64,000 nucleotides of DNA from Cristatella mucedo (taxonomy: Eukaryota; Bryozoa; Phylactolaemata; Cristatellidae). Location of the stretch: assembly GCA_009760855.2 (NCBI GenBank), contig WPIO01000005.1, positions 8,654,001-8,718,000 on the forward strand, written 5' to 3'. Under the pieces are notes generated by a model. The model was given only the letters and a program-made list of their open reading frames with translations, was not told the origin of the DNA and searched no databases. Below, piece by piece: positions 39,201 to 54,200 of this stretch. Position 1 is the first letter of the stretch; each line of letters starts with the position of its first letter. Both the position numbers and the translations under genes were made by a program.

Positions 39201-42200
39201 CGACTCTGTATTCCTTTGATCGATGTGAAGGTTTTTTACATTTCTATATGAGTTAAATATGATGCAAGCATTTAATACAGCCAAGCAAAAGTTTAAAATG
39301 GACCTTTATAAATTACTAAATTTTAAAAAAGGCAACCTAAGAAATCCCTGTTTCGCATGAAGTTTTCGGGAAATACAAAATTTAATTACCCATTCGCAAA
39401 CTAAGCATGCTTAATAATGTTGCCAATCTTAATTTCAATTTATCCTATTCCCATATAAAGAAAAACCCTTGTGCAAATGGTAATGCAATCCTATTTAGTA
39501 ACTATCAATGGAATTGGGTTGAAAGATTACAGTCACATCCCAAAAAGTGCATGTAGTGAAGAAATCCTTACAGATTTTTAGAAAAAATAAGTAATCATTC
39601 TCGCTCAATCCTAAAATCAAACATACCATTTACATGCATGCAATCTGTTCATGATCTGTGATGAATTGGCTATGTCAAGATATTTCACCGCTATTTTGAT
39701 GATCAAGCTTTTAAAACAAAAATGCTGACTCTTTTCATTTAAATAATCTAGATCTGACTTGAACGTTAAATGGCAGTTGTCTGACTGGAAGAATTACACG
39801 CCTGGTTTGGACCATGTGTTTTGTTAAATTCTATCAGTTACTAGTATTGGTATTTATATGCATCGTGCTTATTAAAAATACTAGCTGATTTAACAACCTC
39901 TTTTTTATAGCAACAGACGACCCTTTATGGCTTTCACCACCTCTTGCAGCTGCTATAAAGGATCGCTGACAGCAGGATTTGAACACACGACTTAGGGACC
40001 GAGGTTTTAAAAAGCAACCGCCTTAGATAGTGTCATGGCTGACCGATTTATATACTGCAAATAGTAATCATCCTATTTTAACGAGTAGATTTTTCGTTCA
40101 ATGTGTGTATGGTTCTAAATAGTTTTAAAACAATTTGATATTACACACAAAGAGATTTATAAAAAACCTTCACAAAGAGTGCGCACAGTATTCATAATTA
40201 GATCTGTTTTATTCTTCAGACCATTTAAGTCTCATTGTTTTTCATTTCTCCCTCAAATAAATTTGAACAGAAGTGGGTTTAACTATTAATTGACAATTCT
40301 GTTAGTCGAAAGTTTTGCCATTAAGAGATGTTAGAGGATTAACGATAGCGTACAGAAAACTTAATTCCAGGTCAGAAATAATGATGAATAAAATTGTTTT
40401 CTTAGGGAGACTCGGCAGTTTACTAATTTGCTTTTCCATTTACGCCAATGGAAGAAAGTTGCTGCTATCATCAACCCAAGGCGACACAACACTAAGCTGC
40501 CTTCACGGGATTCGGTTTCTAAGCATGTGCTGGGTTGTTCTTGGACATACATATTATTTCAGCTCTGCACTCATGGGTAAGTATTTTTGCGAAAGCGTCT
40601 AAAATCACTTGAGTGTGGACACCGTTTCAACTGTGTACAGTCTTAATATCGATTAATTTGGATGAGGTAATCCAATCCCTGCTACAAGTCACATACAATT
40701 ACTTATGTTGGTAAGCATGAGAGCACTAAGCGAAGTCCTGAACAAAGTAAAAATTGAGGGGCCCAGAATATTCAACGATGCAGAGAGAAGCAATTCTAAG
40801 CACTAAGAGATGTGGGGCTAGGCTAAAGAGTCAATCTAATCAATCAATTTTAATTTTTAAATGGCACGTCATTGTTTTATCGGTCTTGCCTTTGTCAACC
40901 ATGCGACTAACTTTGTTACCTACCTATAACCTCAAGAATCACAAGCAATGAAATCAAATGAAAATAACCAAGGCCGGAAGTCAGCTGGTCAAAAGAGATT
41001 TTATTAAGCTTCAGGCGTACTCTAGGGCACTTAGGCTATATTATGAGTAATTAGGTGGTTTGCTATTGAGAAACTCACAAATTAGTGATCTAAAGTTATA
41101 GGCAGTCCCTAGTTGTATCTGAAACCTGACAGGACCAAAATATGCCAGCATTTGCACACATTAGAGTAGATCTTCTCTGATGGTTTTAGGGAGGAACGTT
41201 CTGGTTGGTCTATCATTATTGGGGATCTATAAGCAGTTCTAGTTAAACCTGAATCAATCTTAAACTACTATAGAATTAGATTTCGGAAAGCGCTTTGAAA
41301 TTATTTTGTTGCAATACTTACATGGCTCATAAAAATCGTAGAGAATTATGCTATTGCTCTTTGGAGCAGTTATTTTCTCCCAGTGATGAGGTTTACAGAA
41401 AAATGCTGCGGTTGACCACAATGAGAGGGTTTATGAAGGGCTCTTTGAGAAAGTCAAACGGCGGCTTGTGTGACTCAGGACAGGCTGGTTTGATAAAAAG
41501 CAGAGTAGAATGATACAAATTAGTTCTAAAATGACTACTTGCTAGCGGAAATATGTATGGACTCATTGACTAGGAGTACACACAATACAGCTGAAAGTGC
41601 AAGCTTTTGTAATGCTCATTCGATTCTTCAATATTGCGTCACCATACGTAATCAAATACAATTTGAATGATATTCAGCATGTTATCCTTCAATTCTGCTA
41701 TGTAATGACATGCCAGCTAGCGACACCAGTGAAGTCGGCTTAAGGCAGGTCAAGGTAGACAGAGTAACAGCTCAACAGCTCCACTGACTCTATTCGAGAG
41801 ACCAATTCCAAATTGATCCTTCTAAAGACAGCCTCATTAGTTCTTTATACAATTCAGCCTACTTTTAACAATGCGCATTGAAAAAGTGCTGACCTGCTTA
41901 GGTGGTGACATACTATCCAAGTTTTTATATATTTACATATCTCGACTTCTCAAAATCAATTCTATAAGGTGGACCAGCCAGTGAAACAAAGCTGTTAGAG
42001 TTGGTTCAATTTAGTGAGTTAGGCATGTACGTGTGAAACTGAAAATTGCAGCACTCAATCAGTTCTGCCTGACCTGCATTGCTATCCATTGATAATGAAA
42101 GTAACTCTAAAGCAGACCAAACTCTACCTCAATTTTAATCCTTCAACTACTTCTCAATCACCCTTGGCATCCGGCCACTTGCACACTTGATTCAAATAGT

Positions 42201-45200
42201 TTAGCATTCACCCCAATCAACCTCAACTTCTTTTGCAATTGAGCCATTAGTTCGCTAGCTCATACATCATGGATCTCATCCTGTCTATTAAATGAAATCT
42301 GATTATTTGACTGAATTTGAAAAGAAATAAAAAATTAATTTGTGCTTCGCAGTTTTTGTTGATGTGTGAGAAAGGTTGTTTGATTACCTATAGGAAGTGG
42401 CAAACGGCATGCCATCGAAAACTAATTACATTATTCCTCGACAACAGTGATAATTCCTTAATAGAACTAGGATATCTAAGATTTCTAAGTAAATATCTTG
42501 GACATAGTATTGTAATACCATTAGCAATCTTTTGCATGTATCCAGGAATACATAGTTCAATTGAATTTAGTTCGATCCAGTGGTTAAGGTGCTCGCCCCA
42601 ACTAAGGTGTGGCAGAGGTCGTGGGCTCGAGCCCCGAGGCATATGTAAAGCGCCTGAATAGAGATTTGGTTCTTTTGGGACGATATACAAAGGAATTATA
42701 TTTAATGAATTATTTCAAACTAATTATCAAATGTAAACGGAATTAGGAACGTTTTTTACAATTCTAAGAAGGGAAAGCTGCACACATGCATAGACTGCTG
42801 CCACATACATGCACTGATAGCTGCCACACACATGCATAGACTGCTGCCACATACATGCATTGATTTTTTTCTCTGTAAATCGTAAAGAGCAATCTTTTCA
42901 CTATATTCAAAGAGTCTTTTAAGAATTTTTATTTACATGTGAATATTTATTTAGCTAAATCGCCCAGAAAGAGATCGATTTATCTGAGGGCGCTTTAATT
43001 AATTGCATTATTATTATTATAAATTTATTTTAGAGCACTATTGGCACAGTGCAAGGTGTTTCTCAATTTCAGAGAAAATATGAGGACATTCTTGAAATTG
43101 CTAGTACACCACCTTGATTGCCACAATACAGCATTGAACTGAAAAGATGCCCAATGCTTGTTTTTACGCTAGAAGCACAGCTTGGCCAAGTTTAGGGTGT
43201 TTTAATCTCTAAAAGGCAAGAGGATAACCAAATCCATATAGTATTAAATAAGGAGAGCTGTCAGTAAATTAATTTTATGAGCTCCCTTCGGTTTTCCACC
43301 ACTATACAAAATCAGTGTCGAACACATCTAATTCAACAGATAATACGTATGGCATAAATTGTTAATATCATTTTAAAATTTTCCATCTATATAGCTTTGT
43401 TTACTATAAATGATTATTTGAAGTGTTACTTAACTATTTATTGTAGGTCACGAAGCATAACTCGGTGGGAGATGATGCAACTGCGGCTCCGTAGTATGAA
43501 CCAGGGCAACGCCTTCGCTTATAATTGTTTGTACCTAAACAATCTAATGTCCATGATTACAATTTCTTATTTGTGTACTTATTTCAGAGGCTAAACGATG
43601 AATTAACAGTCATTAATTTCTCCGCAATATCGCACTGAAGTTTTGCTAAGCATACCTATGGATCGCATTTGGAGGATGTAGCTATGCCCTGGCTCACGTG
43701 CCGTTAGCAAGTCTTCGAATTTTGAGAATTACCACTTTAAAGATGAGTTTTCAGCTGCGATAAGCTAATCAACTATTGGTTAGCTCTAAATGTACAAGTG
43801 ATAGTGATCTTTCAAACTACGTAGCCACCACATGCTTATGGACACTTGCAGTGTGCAGTAGCTATCATAAAGGTCTTAATAAGTAGGCCATTATAATTTT
43901 AGAAGCCTACGGGTGTTCGGTATCACAATAAGATACAGCGATCATGAACAGAAAATGAAAATTCGACAGGTAGTAAAGTTTATTTGATAAATTTTAATAA
44001 TCATAAGTGAATTAAGTAAAATCATGTTGAATCATTCTTTAAATGGGTCTAAAGCAACTTAATTGCACATGGGTACTCATCAATGTTTCACCGCCAAAAT
44101 TTTTAATTATCTTCATATCTGTAAGTACATACTAGTGTGATATCGAATAAAAAATTTCCAATAACTTAAAAGCTGTTAGAACTTGAGTCTTAATTTGAAT
44201 TTAATTAATCAGCTCTAGAAAGCAGGTTTTTCGTAATAAGTAACCTTAACCAACCACTTGCTTGTATGTAACGGCTCTGAACTAGGCTGACTTTTGCAAC
44301 GTAATTTCTGCTGTGATATTTTGGTGATTTAACCTGAATGACGTATTAAACGTTTAGATGACGCAGTCACTTTCCTGGGTGACACTGCTCATCGAAAGTC
44401 TTTTCAGGCGGTATCAAATGCTACATTTTCAGTGGACACATTTTTCGTCTTAAGGCAAGTTCTATTTAATATATTGTCTCAGAAATCAAATCTACTGGTT
44501 CGATCGTAAATATCTCTACTAAATTGAAATTTTTTTTACGAATAATTACTTATTTATTATTCATCGAAGGTCTGGAACTAGCAACCACTTTGGTTACTAG
44601 CTACTACGACATTGCCTTTTTTAAGTCTTAGCTCTATATGCAGCTGTTCTTGGCGGCTTTATTGTAGCACCAGTATACCTGTGTTTGCTCAGGCATGCTT
44701 TGCGAGAATAATTTTATTGATTCAGTGCATCTGACTTGCCCAAATGTCTTAGTAACCATCTCCCGTCACACGGGCTGTACACTTCTGACATATTCATGGT
44801 ACTGAATTCCGTTTGCATGCTTGATACCACGTAATAATCTAACCCTAGCAAATTATCGAGGTTAGGTCACACAGTGTGCAATATAAAGAAAGTTTCCTCT
44901 ACTATTGTTATTATGAAGGTTTCATGCGTGTCAATATTGTTGTGGATGATATACCTTTGTTTTGAATGGTATACCTGCTGGCTGCTCTAGCAGAACAGGG
45001 TTAGCTAACTGCTCCCATCATCGACTATTAGCATAGGTTTAGCAACAGCACCAAGTTACTTCTCGCCTTAAGTTCAAGAACAGTAGGTTTTCTGTATATC
45101 TTACGACAAAAAGTGGACTTTCGCTCTAGTTGGGCTCATGTTAGTGAAAACTACAAGTTCATCTTATAGTTGGAGTTTCAGTTGGATACCATTTTCACTT

Positions 45201-48200
45201 CCGTTTTAAGGACTCGTGTCTTGGTTTCCGGTATCAATCCTTAAATAGGCTAATTGCCACTCCGAAAAAAATTACATTTTTTATTTTTGCACAAGGTCTA
45301 GCTATGAAGGCATGCAGATAACTCAGTACACAAATCTTAAAAGTTCCATGTTATTTTTATCGTAAATATGTGCATTTTGATCAGCAACAAAATGCTTAGC
45401 CGCCTCGTTTATCTAGGCCGAAAAGTAGCTTCTTTGAATCTAGACTGTTACCTCATAACGTGTTAACATGACATTCTAAATTAAAGTTATCGCAATTTAG
45501 CATTTATCCTAAAAGATTTTACGACTCTCACTTAGTAGTTACATAGTTATCTCGCTTTCCTAATTTCACATTTCACGTACTGTCAGTGGAATTGTTTCTG
45601 CCTTTTTAACCTGGGCCAACGAAGTGCAATTTTAGCGTGTGTAGTAGCCGGTATACGTTTTTTGCAACTTAGTCTTTTCAAATGCTTCACAGGGTAAATA
45701 AATTACACTGCAAGCTTCCGATTATGATAGCTCCGAAGTAATACATATTAGCATAAAGAAAAGAAATTTCACAAATTGTATACTCGAGCCTATCTAAAGA
45801 AAATTTAAGTTGCATGATAAAATTGAAAACTGCTGTACGATTTGACTAAAACTAATAATACATGTTTATAGTGCGCCCTCAGAGAACTTAATCTCTTTCT
45901 AAGCACTTAACAAATGCTTGGTTGAATGGTCAGAGGTAGCATGCTCAACGATATTGTTACAAGTGAAAACTAAAATTATTTGCTCGATTTATTGACTGCA
46001 CACCTTGAAAAGTATTTAGATGCCAAGAACTTAATATTTACAATGGAGAAAAAATGCATTATGCTATTTCATACATGTTAGATAATCTTATAGTTTCCAT
46101 GTACGAAAATCATGGCACGTGGTAATGACATCGAGTTATGAGTACGTTTAACTAACTTTTTAGCGATAAATAAAAGTTTGAATGAGATAGACACGAAATA
46201 ACCTTAAAAGAAAGAAATACTTAGAGCTGCCCCAATTGATTGCAGGAGCCTTCATCAATACCACCTGACCTAAATCGCAGACCAAGGCTAAGAGCAAAGT
46301 AGAATTACTAATAATCGTAATAACATGATTACAAATATCACTGAGAGAACTTCATTTATTACGTGGCTATTAGCAATTTATGCAAAGGAAGCATAAAAAA
46401 ATGGTTAAAGTTGTAAAGTTCCCGACGCCAACCGGCATAACTTATTTAATTAAAGCTGATTACACTGTGTCGACGTGTAGATACGGTTAGTGGCAGCGTG
46501 TACATAAGCATGCAAAGAGTTGTATCTCATAAACCCACTAAATGCAGTGACAAACAACTATGCTTTTAGCATCTATGTAATTGTCGTCAAGTAAAAAGGA
46601 TATCACGACATCATTTAGGAGTCAGTTCCTGGCTTTTGGAGCATACGAACTAAAGGACCGGCCTTCTAAGGATATGGCGTTCGCATGAGGTAGAGCTGAA
46701 CGATATGATTGAGAAAAGCAGGTGATACAATGTCAAGACTAGTAGGTGAGTAGTTCTCATAGATAGGCTGAAGCCAGAGAATGAGTGAACTAAAAGTGAG
46801 TAACATAATCTTGAAGTCAATGCTTTTCATGACTAGGAGCCAGTGCTGAACATTGAGAATTAGTTTAATGCAGCAACTGAGCCACTCAAAACGGAAAAAC
46901 TTTGCTGCCGAGTTTTTTACCAACTCTGGGAGCTTGATTGAGCAGGGCGATTGACCAGAAAGTAGCGAGTTTCGAAGTCTAGACAGTATTGAAAATTTGG
47001 TTTTGGCACTGATGTCAAATTTTCAGATTGGTGGTGGTATTATTATTCAATTAATAGTTTTCAAAATGCACATATGGAACTTTATATTTAGGATTAATAA
47101 AGGAGACTAATAAAATTGAAATACTAGTCCCAAGGATTCGCTAAGAGAAGCTTTAAAGATCCATTTTAAGTTATCAGTAGCTTTTTTGTTCCTCTAGTAA
47201 TCAGCAACAATTAACGGCATGATGGACATAATCGTTCTGAATAAATATTTTAGTAACACAATCTGAGCCGTGAAGACTGTGAGCGACTTATGATCCCGTG
47301 ACTCGACTGAAGCTACTTTATGTTGCTTTATCACTTACATGTACCGTAGCTCTCTTCTCGTGGTTTACATGATGCTAAAGGAGCTGGAGAAACGGAAGGG
47401 ACGTCTAACAGCAAGGCAGTGGGTATTTATATACGTCCACCGATATTTAAGGTAAGTGTGTAAGTAAGTATGCCCAGTATTTTCACTTTAGCAACTTGCC
47501 GCCCAGTCACCGTTCTACCGTTTCCAACCAAGAACGAGTCGGGTCAGATCAGATTAACTCATTAATTGTAACTTCACATATTGCTAGTAAGTTCCAGTCC
47601 GCTTTTAGAGCTTATTCGCCTAGCTAGCTATGCTTCGAATTTGTAAAGACCTACTTCGAAATCCAGTATCGGTTCGAGTCCCTCTTCTTGTTTTGCTTAA
47701 TAATTGGCAGCTTTTGATAATATCGATCACCAAGTTCGTCTGGGGAACTTCTCATTTCGCACGGGGATCGCTGGTACAGCACTGATTTAAGTACTATATC
47801 AGTGGGAGACAGAAGAGTATTGTTGTGAACGGAAATAGATCCTCTGAGGAACCATTAAAGTATGGGGTACATAAGAGCTCTGTACTTTGTCCCGTTCTTT
47901 TTACGATTTATACATCCCCTCTTGCAGATGTGACTGTCAGGCGCGAACAAGGCTTTCATTTCTATGCGAGTAACACTCACCAGTACATTTTTTTTATTTC
48001 TCTCAGCCCTCAAGCTCGTCGTATCCTCTCAATTCGCTTGCAGAATATATTGACTAAATCTTTGCATGGATGATAGCAAAGTTTCCTAAAGTGGATGATG
48101 ATAAATATAACATACTAGTTATGAGCAAAATGAGTGTGATTAAGAAACGTAAAGATTAAAAATTGGCTCCGCCAGCTTAAATGCTGTTGAATAAGCAAGA

Positions 48201-51200
48201 AATCTAGGTAACGAGTTCTAAAGGGACCTTTCACTAGACGACCACATCAGCTATTCAGTGGATTCTACATACTTTCAACTTAATAGAAATGCTAGAATTC
48301 GGGCTTGCTTAGAAATGGATAATACATCTAAATTGACCTATTCATTTGCGACATCCCATTTAAACTTTCATTACTCTGTTTGCTGGTCTACCCGCTTTTA
48401 AAATCAGGCGTTTACAGCCGGTGCAAAAGCTTTGCAGCCAGGCTTGTCTGCATTGAGAAGCGCAGTTGTTATGTCACACAACGCCTTGCCAACCTGCACT
48501 AGCTCTCAGTTGAGCGGCAAATCGACTTTAAGGTGCTGTCAATATCTTGTATTAGCCTCTATTTTGACTCCAGCCTATCCAAAAGATTTACTTCCAAACC
48601 AGATTAAATATGGTACTATTAACTTTTCGAAATCTAATCACTCATATATGCTCTTGGGAACCTCGATGTCTTTGCAAGCCATGCCATTCGTTCGTAGGCT
48701 CCCCAAGCCTGGAACTCACTTCTGATTGGCATCAGGTAATTCTCTGAATCGTACACATTTGATAAGATGCCAAAACGCATCAATTTATCACAGAATTTAT
48801 TCAGTCCATCTGATCTCTAACTAGGTTATGGTTGCTGTTATCGAGCACTTTACCACTAAGAGTTCGATCTTGCTTCATCTACAGCAAATTTCAAGTTCAA
48901 AAAAGAGAATGAGTTCTCGAAGGGCAGTAAAACAAATGTATTTTATAAAATTATCATTATTTTTGCTGTCATTGCTACCTATCAGCTCATCTTAGCTTAA
49001 TGTGTACTAAAAAAATTGAAGTTGCATTCCACCAGTTCCATAAAAGGTTACAAACGGAGCAAGTATGGATAGTCATATTTTTTTACTTTCATTTTGATGC
49101 CCTGGCTTGACTCAAAACTTCTTAGCTGCGACCTTAGTCTGGATCAAGATGTTTATAACTTGAATTTCAGATGACTAACATTTTTAGTATTTGATAACCT
49201 TGACAAGCTTATTCACGATGCACTTTTACTTTACTTATTCTAAAGATTATGCTTAGTTTTTAATCTATGTCACCACCAAATAATGCATAGCAATACTTTA
49301 ATTGGATATTAATGGAGCTCTCTTTATTATTTATGATTAAGCCAGAGAACCTATTTGCCAACAGTATAATTTCCACTCAATTATACACGCACCCCTGAAA
49401 TTTAATTTTAATATAGGCGTGAAGAGATTAACCTACAATCAACAGTTACGAACACCAAAATACGGGATTTGTGTGACTTGGAGTAAAGCAGAATTTATTT
49501 TTGAGCATTTAATTTAAAGATGCTTTAAAAAATTGCATTGCAATAATTCAAAAGAAATTACATTGAAATGGTCTTGTCAACATACTTATTGGAACCTACT
49601 AAACCGAGTCCTTGCAAATTCCGAGTCATCATTTTCAAATCATTCATTTCACATAATACTTGTCGAATATTTGTTTTGGAAGAAAAAGGCGGATTGAGTC
49701 TGGTTGATCTTTTTGCTCATTTATATCACACCTTCGCTTCACATAATTCAAGCCTCGCTTTAAGGTTTTTTATGCCAATCATTGAAACAATGCGGGTCAG
49801 AGTTAAATTGTGTAGCTGAGGTTATCTGACTTTGCTACAATAATTCAATCATCATTTTCAAAAGACCAGTACTATCGTCTTCACAAATATGAAGCTGAAT
49901 AGTGAGGAATAAAAGAAACTGAGATTCAAGTGATCGATACCGTTTGGTAGAACCATGATGCATTCCATGTTAATAAAACTAAAATAGCATATATCGATTG
50001 GTTTTAGCATGACTGACTATTTGATGTCATTACAGGACTTATTATAAATTATTTATCCTAATTTGCTAAGATAAAATTATTTGATTTTAAAAATGACGTT
50101 CAGGAATTACATCTTGGAAAATTAGATTCATGAAATCACAGTACTATTTTAAAGTTATAAAGTTGTATTCCTAGTCACAAAGCTAGGCTATTTCTACAAC
50201 GATGATAAGCTCCTCAAATGAGTTTATGTTAATATGTTTTGATAGTACCGAGATCGTTGTCTGATACAAGCAGATATAATTTCAAGGTGAGCAGTTTTAA
50301 AGAGTGCACGTGATCCTTTTTTGTGGCACAAGAACCACACCTAAGGGACTGGGCATAAAGCAATGCAGCTCATTTCCCCCAATTAATTGACAGGGAACTT
50401 CGCTACTTCATTAAACTGGCTTCCTCTTGAGAATGACTGCATGCCTCTATTTCCTGTAAACCATGACCCTTAGCTTATCTGCCACAGTATTTTAGAGAGA
50501 GATAAAAAAATCGGTAACCCTTCAATCATGTTTGAGTTTTATTAGCTTTAGCTCCTTGTAGCCCAGCTGTAGGCTCTTTCTGCCTAGGTGGTCAATACTT
50601 TGATTGTTTTTACGGAGCTCAATTTGAAACTCTAGAAGTTCTTGAGCTGACCTGAATTTATCGGGGCTAAAAATTGTCTGATATACATAGCTGCACAATT
50701 AGCATAGCCGATTTGGGGGTTATTGCCTACCTGCTATTCGGCATACAGGACCCAGTTATTGTAATATAGCTGATGAATATAATTTTTGACCGTAGAATTG
50801 ACTTGTAAAAATCCTAATTATTTTTTCTAGACTCTCAAATGATATCACGTTAACTAATTGTGTTTTAAAAAATTAGGCAGACAGTTCTTTGACCGTGGTA
50901 TTTGGGTGCAGAGTTAAGAGACAGTTAGCCGTTTCGATTTTATAGACATACATGTATGTGCTATGTTAGCAATTAAACTTGTTCAAATGTGATGAGAATT
51001 TGAACTTTAAATAATCACTGCAATCAGAGAACTTTGAGCACTACACTGTCTTGTTTGCTCTTACATTTTAATAGCCTATAGCTGAGCCTTGGGGTGTTAT
51101 TGTAAGTAGCATTTGACCAGAAACCTGTTAGGATACGCTCCTTATGTGAATCGTTCTCCAGATCTCAAAATTAGTCACACCCGAACTTCAATTTGGATTC

Positions 51201-54200
51201 GTTTTGAGGGCATCCGTGCTTCATAACTATTTGCACATGAGTATGCAAATAATGATCGATTGGTGCTTCAAGTGAAATGTGTACTGCATACACTAAAAAG
51301 CATCTAACAGCAAAATAAAAGCAACCTATAACTCATAGTAGAATTCCCTGTATAGCCTTTGAATACTTACCGTATTGCTTCACCCGAAAAATTATATTTC
51401 AAAACTGAAATTCTCTATGAAAAATACGCCAAAGATGTTTCATGTATAAATACCGTAATATTTCAATATTTGTAACATGTTTCCAAATAATCTGTTTAAG
51501 ATTAACAGGAGTCTATGCTGTCATACTCATGATATGGATATGCTTAACGACCTACTTGTATGATGGACCACAATGGTGGACAGATAGTAATCCTGACTCG
51601 GCTTGCACTGACAATTGGTGGACCAATTTAGTTTATGTTAACAATTTTGTGGAGACTCGACCAGGAGTTAACGTAAGCAAATGTGCTTTACTGCTTCTTG
51701 AGATATTATCCTGTGGACACTGGCCATAATAAAGTTTATGCCACGTTTCTTTTAAAATCAAGCCTAGTGGTCGTGACCTATTTTTGACACAAAGCCTAAA
51801 CAGTGGCAAGAAAGTCAGAAACTTCAGGTCTTTCCTTTCTGCTTCTTTTCATTTTGGTGACAAAATCAAACTATTTGATGATTTATTCAAACTACGAATG
51901 AGGCTGAATTGAGGAATATGAGACGAGCTTGTTTTTCCAGCAGAGCATGAGCAGAGGCTGAATGCAATGAATCGTCAGAGCTGCAGAGGCTGAAACGGCC
52001 GTTATCGTGTGCTCCTTGTAGCACAATGGCTTCGGTTGCATAGTCCCAAGCCAGATCGCAGAGGGGCAGCCTTATGTTGACAGTTCTATATTATGATAAA
52101 TATTTTCATGGTAGTTTTTTTTAAAGCCACGGGTTTATGTAAAAGAGCGACCAGGCTGAGCCGCTTGGCTGACCTAAGGTTCTGATCCTTCGGTATTAAA
52201 AGCCTAATATTATGCCTCCTTGCCCAATATCCTCTGAGAATTGGCATAAATCACTCAAACTTTGGTTGCCATCAGGCGTACTATTACACTAGCAGCCCAA
52301 CTTAATGGCTGTCCCAACTGAATGCCAGCTCGATGCATAATGAACCCCTAATTATGCACGACGTGGTTATTGATGGTGATTTCAACCTGTTAGCTTTAAC
52401 TGAGACCTGGCGGAAAGAAACCAACAGTTTGACTAGAACCGTCGCCACTCCAACGGTTTTATCGTTCTTTCATACCCCTAGATTATTGAAAACCGAAGGA
52501 GGACTCGCCAGTGTCTCCAGTTCCCCTCTCAAATACAAATACAGCTTGCAGTACTCTCGAAGCAGTCTTTTGAATCTTTTGTTTTCATTACCCCCGAAAA
52601 AATTCTGTCAATGGTCGCAGTAATCCATCGCCCAACCGGTATAAATACCTTCTTTGTCACAGAATCCTTGGATTTCTTTTCAATTCTTGTGCTAAAAATA
52701 AATCTTTCCTCTTTTATGCTTATTTCAATTTGCATTTGATGATTTACCTGACGCCTTATGACATAAAGCGTCAGCTGAGTCTTCAAATGAAAGCTGTGGT
52801 GTTGGCAGTGGTTCTCAAGCTTCCTAATGCCTCGAACCTGTACCACCATCATTAAAGTATTGCATGTAAAATGTGGAAGTGCGTGTTTTCGGGTGATCTT
52901 ATGTGACCCTGTGAAAGCTTCGTTCGACTCCCAAAGGGGTCTCTATCCACAGGTTGAGGACAGCTGCCTTATATGCTGAATTTTGTGAGCTGACTGATTT
53001 CATTTTCTTGTGGTCCATGTCTATGATCCTACTCACGACTAGGGCCATGCAGTCATTTTTATATTCTCCAGCAAGTGTACGCTATCATCCCCTATTATTA
53101 TCGAATCCCGCTCATCTGATCAAATGCCAATCTTAATCAATTTACAGTGAGTGCCCGCGTCCGCATCCAAAATCCTATGTGAATCACAAAACCTCAAGAA
53201 TCTTAATATTGATGCTGTCACAATGAAAAAATCCTCTTCGTCCTTGCTTTTAAAGCCTCAATTTGACCTGTCATCGTTGGTAGAATGATGCAACACGACA
53301 CTTGCTGACGTGCTTAAAGAGTTTGAACCACAGACTATGGGTTATGTGGCTCTCACCCAGACGGCCTATGGTTTATAACAGACTATTAATTAGTTAGGTC
53401 TACTAAGCCTAAGGTTTGAAAAGCCTATTAAAGATCAGGATTGACTGTCCATCGTCCGGTATTTGAAGATTACTGTAGATCGCACCAGTCAACAATAGGT
53501 AGTGCCAAATCTAGCTTGTGCAATACTATTATGAAATCACAGATGTGCAATCCAAAAATGGTTAATGTCTACCATAAACCATCTCCTTGACAGCTACCAG
53601 ATTAGCTCTTTACCAAGTGATCCTTCGTGTGACCTGGCCAATCGCTTCTCCAGCTTTTTGGTAAGCAAGGTAGACAAAACCCGGGAGTCCGTCAGTAGAG
53701 TGGCAGCATCCCCTATGGACACATGTGCCTTAGTTACATAACACGGGGCTCGTGTCCATCAATTCCGTGCACTACCTCGCCATCTATATTCAAGGAGGAT
53801 ACGAATGAACCCCTGAAATTTTTCTAAGTCAAAGAAGACTACTAGTCCTCTGGACCCCATTCCCACTGTCCTACTTCTACGACTATAAGATCTGATGCTA
53901 CCACGAGTATCTAGCATAATAAATACGTCCTTAGCCTCAGGTCAGGTCCCTTCAAATTTCAAAAAATATGTAGTCAGGCCACTAATTAAGATAACAATGC
54001 TAGACCAAGAGGACTTAAGCAGCTTCTGTCGTGTCTCCCTTGTCCCGTTCCTATCAAAGACACTGGAACGAGTTGTGGCACACCGACAGAATTTTCAGAG
54101 TGTGACATCAAGCATAGCAATTAAGTTCCAGTCAGTCTTTAGAGCTAATCCCTCCATACAGTCAGCATTGCATAGGGTATCTAATGACTTTCTCGCGAAT

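Noticed and set aside
42317-42661. 114-codon ORF with a possible DN motif, considered as the missing exon
   Set aside because: Splice phases at both possible borders disagree with exon 6 and the FSVDTFF exon, and its 3' part is SINE-1.
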